Position numbers and translations under genes: made by a program. 34,348 bases of DNA from a virus. The stretch covers positions 1-34,348 of IMG/VR virus record IMGVR_UViG_3300020470_000093, one strand, 5' to 3'. Under the pieces are notes generated by a model. That model ran no database searches. It was not told the DNA's origin and saw only the letters and a program-made list of their open reading frames with translations. Every line of letters begins with the position of its first letter. Positions within the stretch are counted from its first letter, which is position 1. Below are positions 23,674 through 30,915 of this stretch, piece by piece.

Positions 23674-24177
23674 ATGGAAAAATATCCCGCCATTAGTTTG
23701 ACGGAGCTTGAGAAGATCAAGAATGTCGTTGAGCAGGCAGAAAACGATCCAAAGTATCTCGACGGGCGCATTGCCCCCTACGACAGGAAGACTCGGGAAC
23801 TGCTAAAGAGCTTCATCCCCGATCCTGTAGCAGCGGCTACTATAGAGCCTGGAGCGCAAAAAGGCAAGGTTGGCCGTCCCAAGAAGAACGGCATGATTTC
23901 AATGACCGAGCTTGAGAAAGAGTTCGACGAGCTTCGTGGATACATCAATGATCTCAAGAAGAACGTTAAAGGTCTTGAGCCTCACGAACAGATTCAGGTG
24001 GTTAAGACCCACGCTGCTCTGATCGAAAAGATTCTCTCAATGAAAGAGCGGATCAGCAACATCAACAAGGTGGACAAGTTCATGGCCACCGTCATTGAGA
24101 TGATGGAAGCAGAACTTCCCCAAGAATCCCGACTTCGAGTTATCGAGAAACTCGACGAATACAAAACAGAGGAATAA
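23674..24177 (+). CDS. Putative terminase small subunit or DNA-binding protein
   Basis: Starting at ATG 23674 (AAGGAA about 11 bases upstream; promoter just before), the protein has 167 residues. The N-terminus is MEKYPAISLTELEKIKNVVE. A basic segment, KGKVGRPKKN, resembles an AT-hook around GRP. The C-terminal 90 residues are helical and charged, ending in FMATVIEMMEAELPQESRLR, a pattern seen in several small terminase subunits. It is the only neighbour of the large subunit that could serve as TerS, but it is divergent from it and co-directional with the primase, 2 bases before the primase start. It might instead be a replication accessory protein. Confidence 0.5.
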   Translation: MEKYPAISLTELEKIKNVVEQAENDPKYLDGRIAPYDRKTRELLKSFIPDPVAAATIEPGAQKGKVGRPKKNGMISMTELEKEFDELRGYINDLKKNVKGLEPHEQIQVVKTHAALIEKILSMKERISNINKVDKFMATVIEMMEAELPQESRLRVIEKLDEYKTEE

Positions 24178-24179
24178 TT

Positions 24180-26642
24180 GTGACTATCTTTGCAACACAC
24201 GCACCCCAGTACTGGGCAGCAGGTCTGCCTGTCATTCCGCTCAAGCCATTCGACTCTCCCGAGAAGGGTGCCGGTAAGGCTCCGATCCTTCCCGACTGGA
24301 CCCGCTACGGCACTCAGCAGCCCAGCGACCTTGAGAAGGCGATGTGGGTCAAGGCCTACCCGAACCATAACATCGGTCTCCCCTTTGGTGCTGCCTCGGG
24401 TCTCTGCGCTATCGACATCGATACCGAAGACGAAGACCTGATCGCGGCCATCCTCGACATTCTTCCGCCGACGCCGTGGACCCGCGTGGGTGCCAAGGGT
24501 ATGGGTCTGATCTACAAGTGGTCGGGCCAGCGCAACTTCAAACTGCGTGGCGAAGAAGGTGGCATGATCCTCGAATTTCTCGGCATGGGCAACCAGATGG
24601 TTGTTCCGCCGTCAATTCACCCTGACACCAAGCGGCCCTACACTGCTGACAACCACCTGTATGAGGTGATGGACAAGATCGTCGCTCTGCCGAACGACAT
24701 CGACCAGCAGCTTCGTGAGCTTCTTGGCGACAAGGGCTTCAAGGTCAACAAGGGTACTCGCTCGGGTCCCGTTGATGTTGTGCCTGAGGGTGAACGCGAC
24801 GTTCAGATGATTCGTCATGCTGGCTACCTTGCTCGTGTCGTTCTCGGCATGGACAAGTCGGCTCAGTTCAGTCTTGCTGACGCTATCGAGCAGATGACCC
24901 ACTGGGTTCGTACTTACACTGCCTCGGTTTCGGGCGACAACATGGACCCCGGCAAAGGTGTGGCCAAGCTGCTTGAGTTCTTGGTCAAGGACCTTGAGAA
25001 GGGTAAGTCGCTTCCGGAAGGTTGGGATGCCGACCTCGACGAGAAGTGGGAAGAGAACGAGACCATCAAGCTCATTCGTGAGAAGAACCAAGTTTCTCGC
25101 TGGACCGTAACGAAGGCTCGTGATTGGCTCTCGGGCAAGATTCAGGAACGTCCGCACGATGATGACTGGGCTATGGCTCGGGTTCAGGAACTGCTTTCGC
25201 TTGTGGCGAAGGATGATAAGTTCTCGGAAATGGACTTCCGTGCCCTGATCGGCTTCGTTCAGAAGACTGCTGGTAGCGACGACCTCAAGTTCGGCAAGGC
25301 CGACCTTCTGCAGGGCTACAAGACTGCCAAGCGGGAAGCTGAGGGTGGTGAGGATTGGGAAGACCATGAAACCATCGCTCGCACGGTGCTGGAACAGATC
25401 GAACGGATCGGAGAACTCCGGTTCGATAAGGATCGCTTCTGGCAATGGAACGGCTCGTGCTTCAAGCACATGCCTCATGAAGACATCTACATGGAGATTG
25501 CCAACAATGTTAAAGGATCGAAGCTTGTTCAGCGACATAACGATTACGCCAGCGTCACAAAAGTCCTCGAACGTATGTGTCGCAAGCCCCTTACCGAAGC
25601 CTACGAAACGGGGATTAACTTCGCGAATGGTTGGGTTGGTGAAGACCTTGTGGTCCTCGATCACTCGGCCAAGTACGGAGCGACCTTCACCCTTCCGTTT
25701 GAATACAAGCCCGAACTCGCATCGAGGGCTAATCGATTCTTCGAGTTCCTCGTGGACTGTTGGGGCAACGAAGACGATTTCCAAGATCGTGTTCGCTGCT
25801 TGCAGGAGGCCTTTGCTGCTACTCTGTTCGGCATCTCCACGGAGTATCAGCGGGCTTTCCTGCTGGTAGGTAAGGCCGGTACGGGCAAGACCGTGATGCT
25901 GGATATCCTTGAGGCTCTGGTCCCACCCGAAGGTGTGGCTTCGCTGTCTCCGGAAGTCTGGGGAAAGCAGTTCTCTCAGGTCAGTCTCATTGGCAAGGTG
26001 GTCAACATCTGCCCCGAGCTTCCCGAGAATGGGGTGATTGCCGGTAACTCGTTCAAGGCTGTTGTCGAAGGTTCTCCGCAGGAGACCGAGTACAAGGGTC
26101 GCGACAAGTTCCGCTACCGTCCGAAAGCTGCTCACTGGTTTGGCTCGAACTTCATGCCGATCAGCCGGGACACCAGTCGGGGCTTTACTCGTCGGTGGAT
26201 CATGCTCGATTTCAACAACGTGGTTCCCGAAGAAAAGCGGATCAAGAACCTCGCTGAGAGCATCATCGCGGACGAGCGTGAAGCAATTGTGGCGTGGGCG
26301 CTTGAGGGTCTGTCTCGTCTGCGTAAGCAGGGTGACTACACCAAGCCTGCTTCGCATAAGCGTCGTATGGAACAGCTTCGCCGCATCAACAACTCGGTCA
26401 AGGCATTCCTTGATGCGAACACGAACATTGTCGAAGATGGTGTAAGCATGACGATGATGAGGGACTTGTACGACCAGTACAACTTCCACCAGAAGGACAT
26501 TGGCCGTGGTTCTCCTGTGAGTTACGAACGCTTCGGTCAGATGCTTGAAGACTTGGACTACGTGGTAGAAATGAACCCTGATGGCATGGGCCATCGTGAC
26601 TGGGTTGTGAAAGGAGTGAAGATCAAAAATGCTGGTAAGTGA
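24180..26642 (+). CDS. Bifunctional primase-polymerase / superfamily 3 helicase
   Basis: The 820-residue protein starts at GTG 24180 with AGAGGAA upstream. Residues 1-190 are a prim-pol domain of the archaeo-eukaryotic primase type, with the metal-binding pair D79 and D81 (AIDIDTED) and FLGMGNQMVVPPSIHPDT. The middle (about 290-500) is a D5/P4-type linker domain. The helicase carries GKAGTGKT at 564-571, a Walker B-like segment (VVNICPELPEN) and arginine-rich SRGFTRRWIMLDF. It would prime and unwind phage DNA by itself. It is followed by dCMP deaminase with 14 bases overlap, so the two are coupled. Confidence 0.9.
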   Translation: MTIFATHAPQYWAAGLPVIPLKPFDSPEKGAGKAPILPDWTRYGTQQPSDLEKAMWVKAYPNHNIGLPFGAASGLCAIDIDTEDEDLIAAILDILPPTPWTRVGAKGMGLIYKWSGQRNFKLRGEEGGMILEFLGMGNQMVVPPSIHPDTKRPYTADNHLYEVMDKIVALPNDIDQQLRELLGDKGFKVNKGTRSGPVDVVPEGERDVQMIRHAGYLARVVLGMDKSAQFSLADAIEQMTHWVRTYTASVSGDNMDPGKGVAKLLEFLVKDLEKGKSLPEGWDADLDEKWEENETIKLIREKNQVSRWTVTKARDWLSGKIQERPHDDDWAMARVQELLSLVAKDDKFSEMDFRALIGFVQKTAGSDDLKFGKADLLQGYKTAKREAEGGEDWEDHETIARTVLEQIERIGELRFDKDRFWQWNGSCFKHMPHEDIYMEIANNVKGSKLVQRHNDYASVTKVLERMCRKPLTEAYETGINFANGWVGEDLVVLDHSAKYGATFTLPFEYKPELASRANRFFEFLVDCWGNEDDFQDRVRCLQEAFAATLFGISTEYQRAFLLVGKAGTGKTVMLDILEALVPPEGVASLSPEVWGKQFSQVSLIGKVVNICPELPENGVIAGNSFKAVVEGSPQETEYKGRDKFRYRPKAAHWFGSNFMPISRDTSRGFTRRWIMLDFNNVVPEEKRIKNLAESIIADEREAIVAWALEGLSRLRKQGDYTKPASHKRRMEQLRRINNSVKAFLDANTNIVEDGVSMTMMRDLYDQYNFHQKDIGRGSPVSYERFGQMLEDLDYVVEMNPDGMGHRDWVVKGVKIKNAGK

Positions 26643-27069
26643 AAAGTGGGATAGCCGTATGATGGAATTGGCTCGGCATGTGTCGGGGTGGTCGAAAGAC
26701 CCCTCGACCAAGGTGGGCGCTGTCATAGCACGGCAGGATCGAACGATTGAGTCGATGGGGTATAACGGCTTCCCTCGGGGAGTCATGGACACTATTGATC
26801 GCTATGCCAATCGTGAGGAGAAGTACAAGCTCGTCGTACACGCTGAGGCTAATGCGATTCTAGGTGCCCGAGGCTCGGTTGAGGGTATGACTCTCTACTG
26901 CACCCTCTTCCCCTGCTGTGAGTGTGCCAAGTTGATCATCCAATCGGGGATCAAGGAGGTCGTGGTTCCGTCGATGGAAAAGACCGAGAGGTTCTACGAC
27001 AGCATGAAGGCTACCGAAATCATGTTTCGGGAGGCGGGAGTGAAGATGAGGGTTGTCGGTCAGCCTTGA
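26629..27069 (+). CDS. Deoxycytidylate (dCMP) deaminase
   Basis: The 146-residue protein has both zinc motifs of the family: HAEAN (H71, E73) and PCCEC (C96, C99). The start pattern (MMELARHVSGWSKDPSTKVG) is typical of phage dCMP deaminases. It converts dCMP to dUMP and so supplies dTMP for replication. It overlaps the end of the primase-helicase gene by 14 bases. The stop abuts a convergent minus-strand gene without any space. Confidence 0.93.
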   Translation: MLVSEKWDSRMMELARHVSGWSKDPSTKVGAVIARQDRTIESMGYNGFPRGVMDTIDRYANREEKYKLVVHAEANAILGARGSVEGMTLYCTLFPCCECAKLIIQSGIKEVVVPSMEKTERFYDSMKATEIMFREAGVKMRVVGQP

Positions 27070-27264
27070 TCAGAAATCAAAGGACAGTTGCTGGGGGTCG
27101 GTGGAAACATCGGCCCCCAATTTCATTGGCTCGATGTAGATCACGCTGGAGATACTGGGTACTTCGAACAGGCATTCCGCCTCGATGATGGTGTGACTGA
27201 GTTCTACTCCGTCGATGACACTTACTTTGACTTCGCCTTTCGACGGCTCAATCTTGATGTTCAT
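27070..27264 (-). CDS. Small hypothetical protein
   Basis: This 64-residue protein (MNIKIEPSKGEVKVSVIDGV...) is beta-rich and acidic. It is the last gene of the minus-strand accessory operon. Its start overlaps the end of the membrane protein gene by 17 bases and it ends directly at the dCMP deaminase stop. Nothing in it points to a known family. Confidence 0.55.
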   Translation of the reverse strand: MNIKIEPSKGEVKVSVIDGVELSHTIIEAECLFEVPSISSVIYIEPMKLGADVSTDPQQLSFDF

Positions 27265-27781
27265 ATAGCCTCTTGCTTACTTGAAAGAAAAAGCCCCACG
27301 TCTTGCGACCAAGCCATCTGGCCCCATGAGCGAAGCAACGGAAGATAGTGAACGACGGCCAGAAGAGGAACCAGCATGTGAGGCGGGTTCTGAACTCATA
27401 CGGGTCGGGGGGAAGCTTCATCACATCGTTGGCGTCCATAGGTTTGAACGCTTCATGGACTAGGTGACGTAGCTCATACGAAGAGGTCTGGTAGGGGCTG
27501 ACTGTCTTGACGAAGTGCCCGATGTTGTGGACTAGGTTGCTCCACTTGAAGATGGTGAAGACTGCTCCTAGCAGCAGATAGGCCACTACGCCCAGAGTTA
27601 CCTCGAAGGTGCTGGGAGCGTAACTGGTGAACCCGAAAGCATAGACCAGCGTGGCAATTCCCCAGAGGGAGGGAATCAGGACACTCTGCCGACGTTCGGC
27701 GAAGAGTGTAGTTATGATACAGAAAAAGAGAAGGAGGGACCAATAGATGGTCCCTCCATATTCGATTACGTCAGCAATCAC
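27248..27781 (-). CDS. Multi-pass membrane protein
   Basis: The 177-residue protein has about four hydrophobic segments: 9-28 (GTIYWSLLLFFCIITTLFA), 33-54, 58-78 and 134-153 (TCWFLFWPSFTIFRCF). The charged middle section (80-130) would lie on one face of the membrane. It starts at GTG 27781 in a GTGA overlap with the preceding 51-residue gene. It belongs to the operon that begins with the amidase endolysin, so a holin or other lysis role is possible but not shown. A terminator-like hairpin lies in the first 17 codons. Confidence 0.7.
   Translation of the reverse strand: MIADVIEYGGTIYWSLLLFFCIITTLFAERRQSVLIPSLWGIATLVYAFGFTSYAPSTFEVTLGVVAYLLLGAVFTIFKWSNLVHNIGHFVKTVSPYQTSSYELRHLVHEAFKPMDANDVMKLPPDPYEFRTRLTCWFLFWPSFTIFRCFAHGARWLGRKTWGFFFQVSKRLYEHQD
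27733..27757 (-). other. Terminator-like hairpin inside the membrane protein gene
   Basis: A perfect 10-bp stem (27733-27742 with 27748-27757, 5-base loop) lies in the 5' part of the coding sequence. On the minus strand it is followed by TTCTCTTTTTC. The shape is that of an intrinsic terminator or attenuator, but it is also coding (GGTIYWSLLL). Confidence 0.5.
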
Positions 27782-27933
27782 TTGTGGTCCTGGTCTGGAC
27801 GGTCGATGTATCGACCACCGCCGGGGCCTTTGTACCCCGTGTCTTCCAGATCAGTTTTGTGCATCTGGCGGTACACAAAATACAGGCCTAGTGCGGCCAA
27901 AGCGATTGTGATAACAATTCCTACGTCGTTCAT
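27778..27933 (-). CDS. Small single-span membrane protein
   Basis: A 51-residue reading frame starts at ATG 27933 with GGAG seven bases upstream. The N-terminal segment (VGIVITIALAALGLYFVYR, residues 4-22) is a clear transmembrane helix. The remainder is polar, with GYKGPGGGRYIDRP. Both ends are linked to neighbours by 4-base overlaps (ATGA before, GTGA after), which is strong support for translation. It could be a holin-like or spanin-like partner in lysis, but no lipobox or other mark is present. Confidence 0.72.
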   Translation of the reverse strand: MNDVGIVITIALAALGLYFVYRQMHKTDLEDTGYKGPGGGRYIDRPDQDHK

Positions 27934-28211
27934 GTTTGCTCCTCATAAAAAGCTGCTTCATTGGTCTCACGCTGTCGGTCAAGGGATTCAACCGCAGCGA
28001 TGGCGAGAGTGGCGACCTTGATCATACACGTTCTAAAGTCGTTTGTCACGTCCCGCTTGAGGGGTGCAAAGGAACCCACCATCCAGCGAGTCGCATACTG
28101 TCCAATATACGCGGCCCACATCCACGGTGTGTTCTTGCTATCGTCGAGGTCGTGACCCCAGCGATCTTCCTGATACTCCCGTTCCTTCTTGATCTCTTCG
28201 TAAATGTTCAT
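27930..28211 (-). CDS. MazG-related small helical protein
   Basis: The ATG at 28211 is preferred over a GTG six bases upstream, because it overlaps the preceding TAA (TAATG) and has GGAAG upstream; the product has 93 residues. The pattern IYEEIKKEREYQEDRWGHDL near the start, then AIAAVESLDR near the end, is common to phage proteins related to all-alpha nucleotide pyrophosphohydrolases. The typical ExxE and ExxD metal motifs are not complete. It could be an accessory of the following MazG-like protein. Confidence 0.6.
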   Translation of the reverse strand: MNIYEEIKKEREYQEDRWGHDLDDSKNTPWMWAAYIGQYATRWMVGSFAPLKRDVTNDFRTCMIKVATLAIAAVESLDRQRETNEAAFYEEQT

Positions 28212-28750
28212 TAGCACTTCTTCCCGTCGTCCTTGAGTCGGTTCTCTACCTTGTGGTCGGCCCGCTTCGCGTTGTAGTCTCGCTTCGCGTTGATGACTTC
28301 CATCAGGTCGAAGTCATAAACTTCTTGAGCGTGGAAGATCGTAGCGTAGGCGTCCTGAATTGCAATGTGATACTTCTCAAGGTTCGACTTGCGATAGCCC
28401 TCAAGGGCGTGTCCCGAAATCAGAACGACAATCGTCATGAGGTCGTTGAGCGGGTTCCCAAGCACGGGCTGGCTCTCGCCTTCTTCCAGATTGATCTGGT
28501 CGGCACCGGCCAGATCGAGAATCCGAATGGCGGCGTCGGCAAGCTCGACATGGAATGCGGGATATTCAGAGAGGTGTCCGTCGGGTTCAAATCCGTCGGT
28601 GTACGCCTCGACAAGCTCGCTGGTAATCAGACACAGCATCTCGGGGCGGTTGCGAGTTTCGATGATCGACTCGCCAGTTTTGATGTTCGTCCACCAGCCT
28701 GCGTTTACATTCTGGGCGTGGACTTCATCACGTAGTTCATTATGGTTCAT
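28211..28750 (-). CDS. MazG-like nucleotide pyrophosphohydrolase
   Basis: The 179-residue protein has the MazG-type metal pattern: SELVEAYTDG (E45 and E48 region) and FHVELADAAIRILDLAG (E69 and D72 region). The family hydrolyses NTPs to NMPs, and in phages may alter nucleotide pools or ppGpp. It has a long C-terminal charged helix. The ATG at 28750 is held in a 12-bp hairpin. It lies 46 bases after the amidase gene. Confidence 0.75.
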   Translation of the reverse strand: MNHNELRDEVHAQNVNAGWWTNIKTGESIIETRNRPEMLCLITSELVEAYTDGFEPDGHLSEYPAFHVELADAAIRILDLAGADQINLEEGESQPVLGNPLNDLMTIVVLISGHALEGYRKSNLEKYHIAIQDAYATIFHAQEVYDFDLMEVINAKRDYNAKRADHKVENRLKDDGKKC

Positions 28751-28782
28751 AGGGGTTCCTTTGTTTGCGTGGAACCCCTATG
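28748..28782 (-). promoter_or_regulatory. Hairpin hiding the start codon of the MazG-like gene
   Basis: A perfect 12-bp stem (28771-28782 with 28748-28759, 11-base loop) includes the whole ATG and part of the ribosome binding site AAAGGAA in its 3' arm. The arm sequence is CATAGGGGTTCC / GGAACCCCTATG. There is no following T-run, so it is unlike a terminator. It could act as a translational switch. Confidence 0.7.
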
Positions 28783-28796
28783 CCTTGGCGGGGAGA

Positions 28797-29678
28797 TTAA
28801 GTCAAGTACTGATTGGCCACGTACCCGACTTTATTTTTGTACTGGACCTTGTCCCAACCGGGGAAGACGTTCTCCTGCAGGACCTTTACCTCGTACCCCT
28901 TGTAAAGATGCGTGAGAATCGTCGCGTGTCGGTTCGGACGAACCCGGAGTCGTAGCCCGTCTCCGGTGACTTTCTTGGTTCCTTCCTTGGAAGGCGCTTC
29001 GGTTTTCGGGGCAGGTTTTGCTTTGCCGAGGTACTTCTCCTTCATCTTGGCGGTGAACTCGTCAAGGGCAGGGCCGGGGTCCTGCTTGCGACCCGGAGCG
29101 ATATCCTCGTGACCCACGATGTCCACGATGTCGTACTTGGCAACGATGGCTCCGATCACTTCGTCAACAGCTTCAAGCTGCTCGGGCTTGTACTTTTCCC
29201 AAGTCTTCTTCCCGTTACGGGTCTCGTGGTGAATCTGGTCCTCGGGGACGTTCAGGCCTCGGCCATCCAGCCAGCCCCAGTTGTCGATTTCGATCCCGAT
29301 GGAGAAATCATTGACGTCATTCACACCCTTGTATTCGGATTTGCCTGCATGCCATGCTCGCTTGTTGAAAGGCACGATCTGATCGAGACTTCCGTTGCGA
29401 CCTGCAACTACGTGAGCGGATGCTCGGCTCGATGCTCGGCTGAGATAGGTGGCGTCACCCTTGCCATCCTCGCCTCCCGAAGCGGTATAGTGGAGTACGA
29501 TAATTTCGGGCTTGATAGTGCCCTTGCTCACGTTCGGAGACTGGAGCGACGTGTCAACCTTGGGGTCGTCGAGGAGGTGGTTTTTGATCTTCATGGATTC
29601 GATATACTCGTTTTGGGGAGGAGTGTCAATTTGGTGAGGCTTGGTGAAACGGTTCATCAGGGCTGAGAGGCAGTTCAT
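28797..29678 (-). CDS. Endolysin: N-acetylmuramoyl-L-alanine amidase with SH3b domain
   Basis: The 293-residue protein is an Amidase_2/PGRP-type zinc amidase. The ligands are H63 (VLHYTA), H190 (GHEDIAPG) and D200 (RKQDPGP), with H110 (AWHAG) also in the active site. A proline/lysine linker (about 218-235) leads to an SH3b cell-wall binding domain (GDGLRLRVRPNR to VGYVANQYL). It cleaves the bond between MurNAc and L-Ala at lysis. No signal peptide is visible, so it should need a holin. ATG 29678 has AAGGAG seven bases upstream. It heads the minus-strand accessory operon. Confidence 0.92.
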   Translation of the reverse strand: MNCLSALMNRFTKPHQIDTPPQNEYIESMKIKNHLLDDPKVDTSLQSPNVSKGTIKPEIIVLHYTASGGEDGKGDATYLSRASSRASAHVVAGRNGSLDQIVPFNKRAWHAGKSEYKGVNDVNDFSIGIEIDNWGWLDGRGLNVPEDQIHHETRNGKKTWEKYKPEQLEAVDEVIGAIVAKYDIVDIVGHEDIAPGRKQDPGPALDEFTAKMKEKYLGKAKPAPKTEAPSKEGTKKVTGDGLRLRVRPNRHATILTHLYKGYEVKVLQENVFPGWDKVQYKNKVGYVANQYLT

Positions 29679-29726
29679 CTCATTCTCCTTGGGTTGCGGG
29701 GTGACGGTCGGTATGTGGCCCGCCTT

Positions 29727-30050
29727 ATGACTGAAACAGACGTAAAAGAACTAGCGAACATCATATACCACGAAGCCCGAGGAGAGTCGAGGCGAGGGCA
29801 GATTGCTGTGGGACATGTTGTGTTGAACCGCGTGGCCGACCCACGCTACCCGAACACGGTGAAGGGAGTCGCTTGGCAGCGGTTTCAGTTCTCGAATCTT
29901 CGGTATCACAACGGCTGGAGGCGCTTCGAGCAGATGGCTCGGGACCTTTTGAGCGGCAATTTGGAGAATCCAGTAGGGCGAGCGTTGAGTTTTCGAGCGT
30001 TTTCGCACCGAAAAGCACGAATTCGGATCGGAAATCACTGGTTTTGGTAA
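29727..30050 (+). CDS. SleB-type cell wall hydrolase
   Basis: The likely start is ATG 29727 (MTETDVKELANIIYHEARGE), giving 107 residues; an upstream TTG frame has no ribosome site. The sequence matches the Hydrolase_2/SleB domain: IIYHEARGESRRGQIAVGHV and VLNRVADPRYPNTVKGV. The E of HEARGE is the expected catalytic residue. This family cleaves glycan strands. The C-terminal half is shorter and more basic than in cellular SleB. It diverges from the amidase gene across 48 bases and ends before a strong terminator. Two different wall hydrolases side by side imply separate tasks. Confidence 0.82.
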   Translation: MTETDVKELANIIYHEARGESRRGQIAVGHVVLNRVADPRYPNTVKGVAWQRFQFSNLRYHNGWRRFEQMARDLLSGNLENPVGRALSFRAFSHRKARIRIGNHWFW

Positions 30051-30086
30051 AAATGTGCCGTTTTTGGTGCATAATGGAGCATTTTG

Positions 30087-30125
30087 GGCCGTAAGGTGTC
30101 AATTTTGACGCTTTGCGGCCTTTTT
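30087..30125 (+). terminator. Intrinsic terminator after the SleB gene
   Basis: A long stem of about 16 pairs including G-U pairs (30087-30102 with 30105-30120; outer part GGCCG/CGGCC) is followed by TTTTT (30121-30125). It stops plus-strand transcription before the minus-strand tRNA genes, whose 3' end begins at 30125. Confidence 0.85.
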
Positions 30126-30201
30126 GGTGCCAGAGGCAGGATTCGAACCTGCAAACCTCGATTTTTGAGAACGAGAGGCGTACCACTTACCTCACTCTGG
30201 C
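30125..30201 (-). tRNA. tRNA-Leu (CAA), short variable loop
   Basis: Acceptor GCCAGAG/CTCTGGC, discriminator A and encoded CCA are present. The D stem AGGT/GCCT and T arm GCAGG-TTCGAAT-CCTGC fold normally. The anticodon loop CTCAAAA gives CAA. The anticodon stem has one T-T mismatch. The variable region is only 5 bases, unlike normal Leu tRNAs with a long arm. Confidence 0.82.
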
Positions 30202-30203
30202 CC

Positions 30204-30289
30204 TGGTACGAGTGGGGAGACTCGAACTCCCAAAGCTACCGGGTCTAAACCGGCAAGGTGTACCTGATTCCCTATTAAGCCACACTCGC
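30204..30289 (-). tRNA. tRNA-Leu (UAG)-like with extended D domain
   Basis: Acceptor GCGAGTG/CACTCGT (first pair G-T), discriminator A and encoded CCA. The anticodon stem GCCGG/CCGGT holds loop TTTAGAC, anticodon UAG. T arm GGGAG-TTCGAGT-CTCCC. The variable loop is 6 bases. Between acceptor and anticodon stem there are 28 bases instead of about 19-20; a normal D arm would leave about 7 extra bases. Boundaries and function are less certain than for its neighbours. Confidence 0.68.
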
Positions 30290-30300
30290 ACATAAGATGT

Positions 30301-30388
30301 TGGTCCGTGGGTGAGGACTCGAACCTCGCCCCCTTGCGGGGAGCAGATTTACAGTCTGCTTGTGGAATCCGATCCACTTTACCCACGG
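30301..30388 (-). tRNA. tRNA-Tyr (GUA)
   Basis: Acceptor CCGTGGG/CCCACGG with T8-A9, discriminator A and encoded CCA. Anticodon stem GCAGA/TCTGC with loop CTGTAAA gives GUA. The long variable arm CCCC-GCAA-GGGG is as expected for bacterial tRNA-Tyr. Confidence 0.92.
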
Positions 30389-30389
30389 A

Positions 30390-30477
30390 TGGCAGAGCGT
30401 AGAGGCATCGAACCTCGCACCTCGAAAGGTGCCTATGGGTTAGCAACCCACTTGGGGAGCCGACCCCAGTACGCTCT
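30390..30477 (-). tRNA. tRNA-Ser (GCU)
   Basis: Acceptor AGAGCGT/ACGCTCT, discriminator G (usual for serine) and encoded CCA. Anticodon loop TTGCTAA gives GCU. Long variable arm GCACCT-TTCG-AGGTGC. T loop TTCGATG. Confidence 0.92.
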
Positions 30478-30488
30478 ATGTTATGTCT

Positions 30489-30578
30489 TGGAGGAGGGTA
30501 AGAAGAATCGAACTCTCAGCGTATCTCTACAACTGGCACGGTTTTCAAGACCGCTTTGCCACCTTGGCGCTACCCTCC
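30489..30578 (-). tRNA. tRNA-Ser (UGA), weak T stem
   Basis: Acceptor GGAGGGT/ACCCTCC, encoded CCA, D stem GCC/GGC. Anticodon stem GCGGT/ACCGT with loop CTTGAAA gives UGA. The variable arm is long. The T stem GAGAG/CTTCT pairs poorly (one mismatch and G-T pairs) and the discriminator is T rather than G, so charging may be weak. Confidence 0.8.
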
Positions 30579-30584
30579 GAATCA

Positions 30585-30627
30585 CCTGAGTCGAGGGCAG
30601 ACACGATCCCTCGCTCAGCTACTCAGG
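30585..30627 (-). ncRNA. Bulged stem-loop at the head of the tRNA cluster
   Basis: Arms CCTGAGT-CGAGGG (30585-30597) pair completely with CCCTCG (30608-30613) and ACTCAGG (30621-30627), with a 10-base loop and a 7-base bulge. The layout recalls an acceptor stem stacked on a T arm, without D and anticodon arms and without CCA. It may be a decayed tRNA or a processing signal of the tRNA transcript. Confidence 0.5.
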
Positions 30628-30690
30628 CTGAGTCGATAACTCGAAAGGGACAATGTGTGGTTGTTCGTCATGAGAAGCTCTCTAGCGGGT

Positions 30691-30909
30691 TCAGTTGAAT
30701 ATGTCAACTCTATAATACTGGTCTATGATCAAATCCCCCTCTCGCAGCCAGTCGAGGTTGAGGGGAGTGAAGCAGGGACTGGCCCTAACGGCTCGGCGTT
30801 GCCCAGTTACAGAGTTCTCTTCGTAGATCCAAACTGAGTCGTGCCAAACGGTCTTCCATGAGAACCAGCTTCTGATTCGTTTTAGTATCTGGAGAAGTCT
30901 TTGCGTCAT
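30691..30909 (-). CDS. Small tryptophan-rich protein, probably leaderless
   Basis: The 72-residue frame (MTQRLLQILKRIRSWFSWKT, then VWIYEENSVTGQRRAV, then NLDWLREGD) has a convincing protein-like sequence: a basic amphipathic N-terminus and a conserved-looking tryptophan/tyrosine-rich core. It is the first gene after a near-consensus promoter, whose predicted start base (about 30909) is the A of the ATG. There is thus no room for a ribosome binding site. It precedes the tRNA cluster in the same direction. The family is not recognised. Confidence 0.6.
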   Translation of the reverse strand: MTQRLLQILKRIRSWFSWKTVWHDSVWIYEENSVTGQRRAVRASPCFTPLNLDWLREGDLIIDQYYRVDIFN

Positions 30910-30915
30910 TAGGCT

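Noticed and set aside
23568-23771. Upstream extension of the terminase frame
   Set aside because: The extra 68 residues look random, overlap the divergent gene and its promoter, and lack a ribosome site. ATG 23567 fits the family.
24612-26792. A 726-codon open frame on the minus strand opposite the primase-helicase
   Set aside because: It mirrors the codon pattern of the real gene on the plus strand. The translated sequence is histidine/leucine-rich without domains, while the plus strand has prim-pol and helicase motifs.
29694-29726. TTG start for the SleB gene
   Set aside because: No ribosome site, and the 11 extra residues lie outside the domain; ATG 29727 is simpler.
30585-30627. A sixth tRNA gene
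   Set aside because: Stem and T-arm-like parts exist, but there is no anticodon arm, no T-loop consensus and no CCA.
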